NCBI GenBank assembly: GCA_964016875.1
Contig: OZ024720.1
Coordinates: 38,593,106-38,657,105 of the forward strand
Length of the DNA: 64,000 nt
Direction: 5' to 3'
From: Fallopia convolvulus
Taxonomy: Eukaryota > Streptophyta > Magnoliopsida > Caryophyllales > Polygonaceae
The position numbers and the translations under genes were made by a program. The notes below the pieces were generated by a model. The model did not search any database and was not told the origin of the DNA. It was given only the letters and a program-made list of their open reading frames with translations. Position 1 is the stretch's first letter. Each line of letters opens with the position of its first letter. Shown in pieces: positions 54,132 through 64,000 of the stretch.

Positions 54132-55384
54132 CTTCTTCATCCTTCTCAGTTCTTTCAAATTCTATTGATCTACCATCTTCTTCTTCTCCCCCTACTTCTA
54201 TTCTGGCTTTACGTGGGTCAAAGATCCCTTGGTTTACAGATTTTTCTAACTATATTGTAGGAGGCGCGATTGCGGCGGGTTTAACCCCTCAAGCCAAAAA
54301 GAAATTCCTTCATGACGTCAAGCAATACTATTGGGATGATCCTTACTTGTTCAAGCAAGGAAGTGATCACATCTTTCGACGTTGTATTCTAGATGATGAG
54401 ATTGAGAGCGTCATTCGCCATTGCCACACTCTACCAACAGGAGGCCATGCTAAGGGATTCAAGACCACGGCGAAGATTCTTCAAAGTGGCTTGTATTGGC
54501 TTTTCAAGGATGTACATGAGTTTGTGACAAGGTGTGACGAGTGCCAGCGTTCCGGATACATTACTTGTAGAAATGAGAATCCGCTCACCGGTATCTTGGA
54601 TGTCGAGCTTTTTGATGTGTGGGGGATAGACTTTATGGAACCCTTCCCTTCATCGGGTCCTTATAAGTACATCCTTGTAGCGGTTGATTATGTCTCCAAG
54701 TGGGTGTAGGCCATTGCCTCAAAAACAAATGATGCTCGGGTGGTTGCTAAGTTCATGAAATCAAATATCTTCCCTCGTTTTGGAGTCCCCCGAGTATGGG
54801 GTCTCTCACAGGGTGGCAACACCATATCATCCTCAAACAAGTGGTCAAGTGGAGGTCTCAAACCGTCAAATAAAGAGCATCTTGGAGAAGACGGTATCTC
54901 GGTCAAGGAAAGATTGGTCTTCAAAGCTTGATGATGCACTATGGGCATACCACACCGCTTACAAGATGCCACTCCACACCACTCCTTAGAACTTGGTGTA
55001 TGGCAAGTAATGTCACTTGCCCGTTGAGCTTGAACACAAAGCTTTATGGTCTCTCTCAACATGGACCTCGATGCGAACGGAGCAAAATGTTTCATGGACT
55101 TGCAAGAATGGGAAGAAATGAGGCTCAAGGCGTATGAGAATGCCAAGATCTACAAGGAGAGAACCAAAAAGTGGCATGACAAGAAGCTTGTTCCAAAACT
55201 CTTCAAAGCCGGTGACCAAGTACTCCTTTTTAACTCTAGGATCCGACTTTTCCCTGGAAAGCTAAAGACAAGATGGAGTGGACCATTCACGGTTCATCAC
55301 ATTTATCCACATGGGGAGGTTGACCTTATCGATGAGAACGAAGCGATTTTCAAAGTCAATGGGAATCGCTTGAAGATGTCCTAA
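54132..55384 (+). pseudogene. Integrase of element 2 with core deletion
   Basis: A Ser-rich linker leads to KIPWFTDFSNYIVGG and the HHCC zinc domain (IRHCHTLPTGGH ... CDECQRSG). VWGIDFMEPFP carries the first catalytic Asp. A TAG at 54,707-54,709 interrupts. After FGVPR the sequence jumps to YGVSHRVATPYHPQTSGQVE, so the stretch holding the second catalytic Asp is deleted (near 54,795) and the frame shifts. The helix with the Glu follows (VEVSNRQIKSILEK). Another frameshift lies near 55,000, then the C-terminal domain with TRWSGPFTVHHIYPHGEVDL (GPY/F type) and a stop at 55,382-55,384. It cannot be catalytic as it stands. Confidence 0.88.
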
Positions 55385-55604
55385 GCAAAGGTGGCACCCG
55401 ACGAAGAAATCCGAGCCGCATGGGCTCTCACCACCTCGGATTGAGCTCAGGTAAGTCGTCAAGCTAATGATATTAAACAAGCGCTTACGGGACGCAACCC
55501 GGTCTTTAGTTAGTTATATTATTTTCATTTTTGTTTTTACTTTATTTTACTTTTAGATTAGGTTCTTTTTTCTAACCTTCCTTAGAATAGGATAGAATAC
55601 TATT
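55385..55604 (+). other. Truncated 3' region of element 2 with post-pol motif
   Basis: 'caagctaatgatattaaaca' and 'agcgcttacgggacgcaacc' (55,460-55,500) is the motif that follows the protease in element 1. An exact CAG|GTAAGT stands at 55,448-55,456. T-rich sequence then runs into satellite at about 55,605. No env-like ORF, polypurine tract or LTR is present. Confidence 0.8.
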
Positions 55605-58600
55605 GTGTTTATTGGCTTGATACTATCCTAATTCTTTTTGCTTATGCCTAGATGTCTTTAAAGTTCACTTGTTTTTTCTCCTTTTGCCTTTAAAATTACT
55701 TGTGATCTAATATTGCACGCCAAATGTTCGATGAAATTTCCTTGTAAATGTCAGTCCTAAATGTGGCATTCGGTTTCTAGGTTCGAATTTATGCTTGTAT
55801 TCGATCGGTCTTGATTTTGTAATGCTGAATGGGCTTATTGGATTGATACTAACTTCATTCCTTATACTTATGCCTAGATGTCTTTAAAGTTTACTTGTTT
55901 TTTCTCCTTTTGCCTTTAAAATGACTTGTGATCTAACATTGCACGCCAAGTGCAAGATGAAATGTCCATTTAAATGTCACTCCTAAAAGTGGCATTCGGT
56001 TTCTAGGTTTGAATTTATGATTTTATTCGACTGGTCTTGATTTTGTAGTGTCGAATGTGCTTATTAACTTGATACCATCCTCATCCTTTCTACTTATGCC
56101 TAGATGTCTTTAGAGTTCACTCGTTTTTTCTCCTTTTGCGTTTAAAATGACTTGTGATGTAACATTGCATGCCAAGTGTTTGATGAAATGTCCATGTAAA
56201 TGTCACTCCTAAATATGGCATTCAGTTTCTAGGTTCGAATTAATGCTATTATTCGATCGGTCTTGATTTTGTAGTGCAGTTAATGTTGATTGGCTTGATA
56301 CTATCCATATTCTTTATTCTTATGCCTAGATGTCTTTGAAGTTCACTTGTTTTTCTCCTTTTGCCTTTAAAATGACTTGTGATCTAACATTGCACGACAA
56401 GTGTTCGATGAAATGTCCACGTAAATGTCACTCCTAAATTTGGCATTCGGTTTCTAGGTTTAAATTAATGCTTTTATTCAATCAGGTCTTAATTTTATAG
56501 TGTACAATGTGCCTGATGGCTTGATATTATCCTCATTTTTTATGCTTATCCCTAGATGTCTTTAAAGTTCACTTGTTTTTTCTCCTTTTGCCTTTAAAAT
56601 GACTTGTGATCTAACATTGCACGATAAGTGTTCGATGAAATCTCCATGTCAATGTCACTCCTAAATGTGGCATTCGGTTTCTAGGTTTGAATTTATGCTT
56701 TTATTCGATCGGTCTTAATTTTCTAGTGCAGAATGTGCCTATTGGCTTGATATTATCCTCATTTTTTATTCTTATCCCTAGATGTCTTTAAAGTTCACTT
56801 GTTTTTTTCTCCTTTTGCCTTTAAAATGACTTGTGATCTAACATTACACGACAAGTGTTCGATGAAATGTCCACGTAAATGTCACTCCTGAATGTGGCAT
56901 TCGGTTTCTAGGTTTGAATTTATGCTTTTATTCGATCAGGTCTTAATTTTATAGTGTACAATGTGCCTATTGGCTTGGTATTATCCTCATTTTTTATGCT
57001 TATCCCTAGATGTCTTTAAAGTTCACTTGTTTTTTCTCCTTTTGCCTTTGAAATGACTTGTGATCTAACATTGCACGACAAGTGTTCGATGAAATGTCCA
57101 CATAAATGTCACTCCTAAATGTGGCATTCGGTTTCTTTGTTTGAATTTATGCATTTATTCGATCGGTCCTAATTTTATAGTGCAGAATGTGCCTATTGGC
57201 TTGATATTATCCTTATTATTTATGCTTATACCTAGATGTCTTTAAAGTTCACTTGTTTTTTCTCCTTTGGCCTTAAATATGACCTGGATCTAACATTGCA
57301 CGCCGAGTGTTCGATGAAATCTTCTTGTAAATGTCACTCCTAAATGTGGCATTCGGTTTCTAGGTTTGAATTTATGCTTTTATTCGATCAGGTCTTAATT
57401 TTATAGTGTACAATGTGCCTATTGGCTTGATATTATCATCAAATTTAATGCTTATCCCTAGATGTCTATAAAGTTCACTTGTTTTTTCTCTTTTTGCGTT
57501 TAAAATGACTTGTGATCTAACATTGCACGCCAAATGTTCGATGAAATTTCCATGTAAATGTCAGTCCTAGATGTGGCATTCGGTTTCTAGGTTCGAGTTT
57601 ATGCTTGTATTCGAACGGTCTTGATTTTCTACTTATGCCTAGATGTCTTTATATTTTACTTGTTTTTTCTCCTTTAGCCTTTAAAATGACTTGTGATCGA
57701 ACATTGCACGCCATGTGTTGGATGAAATGTCCATGTAAATGTCACTCCTAAATATGGCATTCTGTTTCTAGCTTCGAATTTATGCTTTTATTCGATCGGT
57801 CTTGATTTTGAAGTGCAGAAATGTGTTGATTGGCTTGATACTATCCTCATTCTTTATTCTTATGCCTAGATGTCTTTTAAGTTCACTTGTTTTTTATCCT
57901 TTTGCCTTTAAAATGGCTTGTGATCGAACATTGCACGCCAAGTGTTAAATGAAATGTCCATGTAAATGTCACTCCTAAATGTGGCATTTGTTTTCGAGGT
58001 TCGAATTTATGTTCTTATACGACCAATCTTGGTTTTGTAGGGCAGAATGTGATTATTGTCTTTATAGTATCCTCATTTTTTATGCTTATGCCAAGATATC
58101 TATAAAGTTCACTTGTTTTTCTCCTTTTGCCTTTAAATTGACTAGTGATCTAACATTGCACGCAAAGTATTAGATGAAATCTATAAGTAAATTTCATTCC
58201 TAAAAGTGGCATTCGGTTTCTAGGTTTGAATTTGTGCTTTTATTCGACTGATCATGATTTTGTAGTGTCGAATGTGCTTATTGGCTTGGTACTATCCTCA
58301 TTCTTTAATCTTATTCCTAGATGTCTTTTAAGTTCAATTGTTTTTCCCCTTTTGCCTATAAAATGACTTGTGATCTAACATTGCACGCCAAGAGTTTTCT
58401 TGAAATGTCCAAGTCAATGTCATTCCTAAATGTGGCATTCGGTTTCTAGGTTTGAATTTTCACCTTTATTCGATCGGTCTTGATTTTGTAGTGTAGAATG
58501 TGCTTATTGGCTTGATATTATCCTCATTCTTTATGCTTATGCCTAGATGTCTTTAGAGTTCACTTGTTATTTCTCCTTTTGCATTAAATATGACCTGGAT

Positions 58601-61600
58601 CTCACATTGCACGCCGAGTGTTCGGTGAAATGTCCATGTAAATGTCACTCCTAAATGTGGCATTCGGTTTCTAGGTTTGAATTTATGCTCTTATTCGACC
58701 GATCTTGATTTGGTAGTGCAGAATGTGATTATTAGCTTCAGACTATCCTCATGTTTTATGCTTATGCCTAGATGTTTATAAAGTTCACTTGTTTTTTCTC
58801 CTTTTGCCTTTAATATCACTTGTGATCTAACATTGCAAGCCAAAAGCGATGAAATTTCCATGTAAATCTCAGTCCTAAATGTGGCATTCTGTTTCTAGGT
58901 TCGAATTTATGCTTTTATTCAATCGGTCTTAAATTTGTAGTGCAAAATGTGATTATTGGCTTCATACTATCCTCATTTTTTATTCTTATCCCTAGAGGTC
59001 CTTTAAGTTTTTTTCTCCTTTTTCCTTTAAAATGACATGTGATCTAACATTGCACGACAAGTGTTTGACGAAATGTCCAAGTAAATGTCATTCCTAAATG
59101 TGGGATTCGGTTTCTAGGTTCGAATTTATGCTTTTATTCGATCGGTCTTGATTTTATAGTGCAGATTGTGCTATTGGCTTGATACTATCCTCATTTTTTA
59201 TGCTTATCCCTAGATGTCCTTTAAGTTTTTTTGTTTTTTCTCCTTTTTCCTTTAAAATGACATGTGATGCACGACAAATGTTTGACGAAATGTCCATGTA
59301 AATGTCACTCCTAAATGTGACATTGGGTTACTAGGTTCCAATTTATGCTTGTATTCGATCGTCTTGATTTTGTAATGCAGAATGTGCTTATTGGCTTGAT
59401 ACTAACTTCATTCCTTATGCTTATGCCTAGATGTCTTTAAAGTTGACTTGTTTTTTCTCCTTTTGCCTTTAAAATGACTTGTGATCTAACAATGCACGCT
59501 AAGTGTTCGATGAAATGTCCATTTAAATGTCACTCCTGAAAGTGGCATTCAGTTTCTAGGTTTGAATTTATGCTTTTATTCGACCGGTCTTGATTTTGTA
59601 GTGTCGAATGTGCTTATTGACTTGATACAATCCTCATTCTTTCTGCTTATGCCTAGATGTCTTTAGAGTTCACTTGTTTTTTTCTCCTTTTTCCTCTTAA
59701 ATGACTTGTGATCTATCATTGCACGCAAAGTGTTTAATGAAATGTCCATGCAAATCTCACACCTAAATATGGCATTCAGTTCCTAGGTTCGAATTTATGA
59801 TTTTATTCGATCGGTCTTGATTTTGTAGTGTAGAATGTGTTTATTGTCTTGATACTATCCTCATTCTTTATTCTTATGCCTAGATGTCTTTCAAGTTCAC
59901 TTTTTTTTTATACTTTTGCCTTTAAATGGCTTGTGATCTAACATAGCACGCCGTGTTAAATGAAATATCCATGTAAATATGACTCCTAAATGTGGCATTC
60001 ATTTTCGAGGTTCGAATTTATGTTCATATACGACCAATCTTGATTTTGTAGAGCAGAATGTGATTACTGCCTTGATACTATCGTCATTTCTTATGCTTAT
60101 GCCTAGATGTCTATAAAGTTCACTTGTTTTTCTCCTAATGCCTTTAAAATGACTGGTGATCTGACATTGCACGCCAAGTGTTCGATAAAATCTCCAAGTA
60201 AATGTCACTCCTAAATGTGGCATTCGGTTTCTAGGTTCGAATTTATGCTTTTATTCTATCGGCCTTGATTTTATAGTGCAGAATGTGCTTATTGGCTTGA
60301 TACTATCCTCATTCTTTATGTTTATGCCTAGTTGTCTTTAAAGTTCACTTGTTTTTTTTATCATTTTTCCCATAAAATGACTTGTGAACTAACATTGCAC
60401 GACAAGTGTTCGATGAAATGTCAAAGTAAATGTCATTCCGAAATGTGGCATTCGGTTTCTAGGTTTGAATTTATGCTTTTATTGGATCGGTCTTGATTTT
60501 ATAGTGCATCATGGGCCTATTGACTTGATACTATCCTCATTTTGTATGCTTATGCCTAGATGTCTTTAAAGATCACTTATTTTTCTCCTATTGCCTTAAA
60601 AATGACTTCTGATCTAACTTTGCACGCCGTGTTCAATGAAATGTCCATGTAGATGTCACTCCTAAATGTGGCATCCGTTTTCTAGGTTCGAATTTATGCT
60701 TTTTTTCGAACGGTCTTTATTTTGTAGTGTAGAATGTTCTTATTGGCTTGATATTATCATCATTTTTTATGCTTATGTCTAGATCTCTTTAAAGTTCACT
60801 TGTTTTTTGTCCTTTTGCCTTTAAAATGAGTTTTGATTTAACATTGCACGCCAAGTGTTCGACGAAATGTCCATGTAAATGTCACTCCTAAAGTGGCATT
60901 CGGTTTTTAAGTTCGAATTTAAGCTTTTATTCGATCGGTCATGATTTTTTAGTGTTGTATGTGCCTATTGGCTTGATACTATCCTCATTCTCTATGCGTA
61001 TGCCTAGATGTCTTTAAATTTCACTTGTATTTTGTCCTTTTGCCTATAAAATGTCATGTGATCTAACATTGCATGAAAAGTGTTTGATGAAATGTCCAAG
61101 TATATGTCACTCCTAAATGTGGCATTCGGTTTCTAGGTTTGAATTTATGCTTTTATTTGATCTGTCTTGATTTTGTAGTGCAGAATGTGCTTATCGGCTT
61201 GATACTATCCTCTTTCTTTATGCTTATGCCGAGATGTCTTTAAAGTTCACTTGCTTTTATCCTTTTGCCTTTAAAATGACTTGTGATTTAACATTGCACG
61301 CAAAAGTGTTCGATGAAATGTCCATGTAAATGTCACTCCTAAATGTGGCATTCGGTTTCTAGGTTCGAATTTATGCTTTTATTCGATCGGTCTTGATTTT
61401 ATAGTGCAGAATGTGCTTATCGGCTTGACATTATCCTCGTTCTTTATGCTTATGCCTAGATGTCTTTAAAGTTCACTTGCTTTTATCCTATTGCCTTTAA
61501 AATGACTTCTGATCTAACATTGCACGCCAAGTGTTCAATGAAATCTCCAAGTAAATGTCACTCCTAATTGTGGCATTCGATTTCGACGTTCGAATTTATG

Positions 61601-62137
61601 CTTTTATTCGATCGGTCTTGATTTTGTTGTGCAGAATGTGCTTATTATTCATTATGCTTATTCCTAGATGTGTTTAAAGTTCACTTATTTTTTCTCCTTT
61701 TGCTTTTAAAATGACTTGTGATCTAACCATGCACGCCAAGTGTTTGATAAAATGTCCATGTAAATGTCACTCCTAAATGTGGCATTCGGTTTCTAAGTTC
61801 GAATTTATGCTTTTATTCGATTGGTCTTGATTTTATAGTGCAGAATGTGCTTATTGGCTTGATACTATCCTCATTCTTTATGCTTATTTCGAGATGTCGT
61901 TAAAGTTCACTTGCTTTTATCTTTTTGCCTTTAAAATGACTTGTGATTTAACATTGCACGCCAAGTGTTCGACGAAATGTCCAAGTAAATGTCACTCCTA
62001 AAATTGGCATTCAGTTTCTAGGTTCGAATTTATGCTTTTTATTCAATCGGTCTTGATTTTATAGTGCAGAATGTGCTTATTGGCTTGATACTTTACTCAT
62101 TCTTTATGCTTATGCCCAGATGTCTTTAAAGTTCACT
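55605..62137 (+). repeat. Satellite array, about 28 monomers
   Basis: Same satellite and orientation. A local subfamily with 'cgatcaggtcttaattttatagtgta(c)aatgtgcc' and 'cttatccctagatg' recurs at about 56,480, 56,940 and 57,385, roughly 450 bp (two monomers) apart. Some monomers near 57,620 and 59,265 are shortened. No gene is present; short frames at 57,979 and 59,999 are satellite. Confidence 0.95.
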
Positions 62138-62415
62138 AGCCCTAGGATTGCTCTTGTTGAAAGCATGTATGGTTGTTGTTGTGGTAGCCCTAGCCCTAGG
62201 ATTGCTCTTTTTATATTTGATTAAAACCCATTAAGTTGACTCGATCTCGGCCCCATAAGGTCGTGTTCGACCCTTAGTCCTTTGATTGTTCTCTTGCTTT
62301 TCGTAGTTTATCAACTAATCTTTAGCCCTATTCTCTTTCCCGTGGACGAACCTGACTCCGCTATACTCAGCGGGGTCTTGAATATAAATTTATTTGTTCA
62401 AGAAACCCTTCAAAA
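62138..62415 (+). mobile_element. LTR fragment related to element 2 (278 bp)
   Basis: This matches the U5 part of the LTR at about 49,150-49,505: 'ggttgttgttgtggtagccc', 'tcgatctcg.cccca', 'ttcgtagtttatcaactaat', 'cccgtggacgaacctgactc', 'gcggggtcttga'. Its inner end is partly duplicated ('agccctaggattgctctt' twice). It lacks the terminal 'ca' and replaces about 65 bp of a satellite monomer without target duplication. A decayed family word 'ggtcgtgttcgaccc' is at about 62,260-62,275. Confidence 0.88.
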
Positions 62416-64000
62416 AACGCCAAGTGTTCGATGAAATGTCCATGTAAATGTCACTCCTAAATGTGGCATTCGGTTTATATGTTCGAATTTATGCTTTTAT
62501 TCGATCAGTCTTGATTTTAGAGTGCAGAATGTTCTTATTAGCTTGAAACTATCCTCATTCTTTATGCTTATGCCTAGATGTCTTCAAAGTTCACTTGCAT
62601 TTATCCTTTTTCCTTTAAAATGTGTTCTGATTTAACATGGAACGCCGAGTGTTCGACGAAATTTCCATTTAAATATCACCCCTAAAAGTGGCATTTAGTT
62701 TCTAAGTTCGAATTTATGATTTTATTCGATCGGTCTTGATTTTGTAGTGTCGAATGTGCTTATTGGCTTCATACTATCTTCATTCTTTATGCTTATGCAT
62801 AGATGTCTTTAAAGTTCACTTTTTTTTTCCTTTTTCCTTTAAAATTACTTGGGATCTAACATTGCACGACAAGTGTTCAACGAAATCTCCAAGTAAATGT
62901 CACTCTGAAATGTGGCATTCGGTTTCAAGGTTCGAATTTATGCTTTTATTCGATCGGTCTTGATTTTATGGTGCAGAATGTGCTTATTGGCTTGATACTT
63001 TCCTCATTCTTTTTGCTTATGCCTAGATGTCTTTAAAGTTCACTTGCTTTTATCCTTGTGCCTTTAAAATGAGTTGTGATTTAACATTGCACGACAAGTG
63101 TTCAACGAAACGTCCATGTAAATATCACTCCTAAAAGTGGCATTCTTTTTCTAAGTTCGAATTTATGATTTTATTCGATCGGTCTTGATTTTATAGTGTC
63201 GATGTGCTTATTAGATTCATACTATTCTCATTTTGTATGCTTATGCCTAGGTGTCTTTAAAGTTCACTTTTTTTTTCTTTTTCCTTTAAAATTACTTGGG
63301 ATCTAACATTGCACGACAAGTGTTCAACGAAATCTCCAAGTAAATGTCACTCTGAAATGTGGCATTCGGTTTCAAGGTTCGAATTTATGCTTTTATTCGA
63401 TCGGTCTTGATTTTATGGTGCAGAATGTGCTTATTGGCATGATACTTTCCTCATTATTTTTGCTTATGCCTAGATGTCTTCAAAGTTCACTTGTTTTTTG
63501 TCCTTTTTCCTTTAAAATGACTTGTGATCTAACATTGCACGACAAGTGTTCAATGAAATCTCCAAGTAAATGTCACTCCTAATTTTGGCATTCGGTTTCG
63601 ATGTTCGAATTTATGCTTTTATTCGATCGGTCTTGGTTTTTAGATGTCTTTAGAGTTCACTTGTTTTTTCTCCTTTGTCTTTTAAAATGACTTCTGATCT
63701 AACATCGCACGCCAAGTGTTCGATGAAATGTCCATGTAAATGTCACTCCTAAATGTGGAATTCGGTTTCTAGGATCGAATTTATATCTTTTTATTCGATC
63801 AGTCTTGATTTTATAGTGCTGAATGTGCTTATTGGCTTGATACCATCAACATTCTTTATGCTTATGCCTAGATGTCTTTAATGTTCACTTGTTTTTTGTC
63901 CTTTTGCCTTTAAAATGACTTGTGATCTAGCATTTCACGACAAGTGTTCGATGAAATGTCCAAGTAAATGTCACTCCTAAATGTGGCATTCGGTTTCTAT
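62416..64000 (+). repeat. Satellite array to the window end, about seven monomers
   Basis: Same satellite and orientation. The monomers near 62,860-62,990 and 63,300-63,440 are near-identical ('acttgggatctaacattgca', 'tcactctgaaatgtgg', 'ggtttcaaggttcg'), spaced about 445 bp, showing a local two-monomer duplication. A short monomer is at about 63,640. No gene is present. Confidence 0.95.

Larger units (their letters stand above)
48129..55604 (+). mobile_element. Athila-like Ty3/gypsy element with 5' LTR, gag and pol, 3' end lost (element 2)
   Basis: Order: LTR, tRNA-Asp primer site, gag, protease, RT, RNase H, integrase, post-pol motif. RT before integrase defines Ty3/gypsy; the gag and DLG-type protease fit Athila. 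At least three frameshifts, several stops and one integrase deletion make it a pseudo-element. The 3' UTR, polypurine tract and 3' LTR are missing; satellite resumes within about 220 bp of the integrase stop. The word GGGTCGTGCACGACCC is dispersed in LTR, linker and spacer. Confidence 0.9.

Noticed and set aside
54140..54230. Ser-rich stretch before integrase as a separate small gene
   Set aside because: It is in frame with the integrase and matches the linker style seen after 51,420, so it is a polyprotein linker.
48129..55604. Functional autonomous retrotransposon
   Set aside because: Several stops, at least three frameshifts, an integrase deletion and a missing 3' LTR rule it out.
1..64000. 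Telomere repeats, rDNA or organelle insertions
   Set aside because: I saw no TTTAGGG runs and no recognisable rRNA or plastid gene sequence.

Overview
This window is plant heterochromatin, most likely centromeric or pericentromeric. No host gene is visible. About two thirds of it is one tandem satellite with a monomer of roughly 225-230 bp, always in the same orientation. The rest is four blocks of broken LTR retrotransposons. The angiosperm assignment rests on the elements: Athila-type Ty3/gypsy elements primed by tRNA-Asp, and a Sirevirus-like Ty1/copia element with an iMet-type primer site and an extra ORF after RNase H. I cannot name the species.

Layout. Positions 1-18,341 are satellite, with a 7-monomer higher-order repeat (HOR) of about 1,575 bp. 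This has five full copies and one 5-monomer copy between 4,481 and 13,478, with decayed edges to about 3,550 and 15,000. Four copies of a chimeric monomer carry a non-satellite CGAG/CTCG-rich insert of about 240 bp (1-409, 2,790-3,032, 15,821-16,058, 17,132-17,369), and a 1,311-bp segment is tandemly duplicated at 15.7-18.3 kb. Positions 18,342-26,230 are a minus-strand Athila-like element with gag, protease and an env-like ORF but no RT, RNase H or integrase. It abuts the middle of the 3' LTR of a minus-strand Sirevirus-like copia element (26,231-36,243). Satellite resumes at 36,244-40,532. Positions 40,533-42,555 are the 3' UTR and 3' LTR of another Athila-like element, plus strand. Satellite follows to 48,128. 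Positions 48,129-55,604 are a plus-strand Athila-like element with 5' LTR, gag and pol, lacking its 3' LTR. Satellite follows to 62,137, then a 278-bp LTR scrap, then satellite to the end.

All element genes are broken by stops, frameshifts and deletions, so nothing here is likely to be mobile on its own. The most striking signal is that each retroelement family is peppered with its own short, mostly palindromic word. These words lie in LTRs, untranslated spacers and polyprotein linkers: AATTGCGCGGCCGCGCAATT-like in the first gypsy element, GGGTCGTGCACGACCC in the second, GTCGTTAACGA in the third, and GGGAAC/GTTCCC in the copia element (about 58 copies in 10 kb by eye). Where the env-like ORFs survive, they look like nuclear proteins (basic N-terminus, acidic tract, coiled coil, no signal peptide or obvious membrane anchor). 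A self-recognition system resembling the VANC/motif anti-silencing systems of VANDAL transposons is a testable inference, not something the sequence proves.

Boundaries in the satellite are accurate to about 5-30 bp. Counts and divergence estimates were made by eye.
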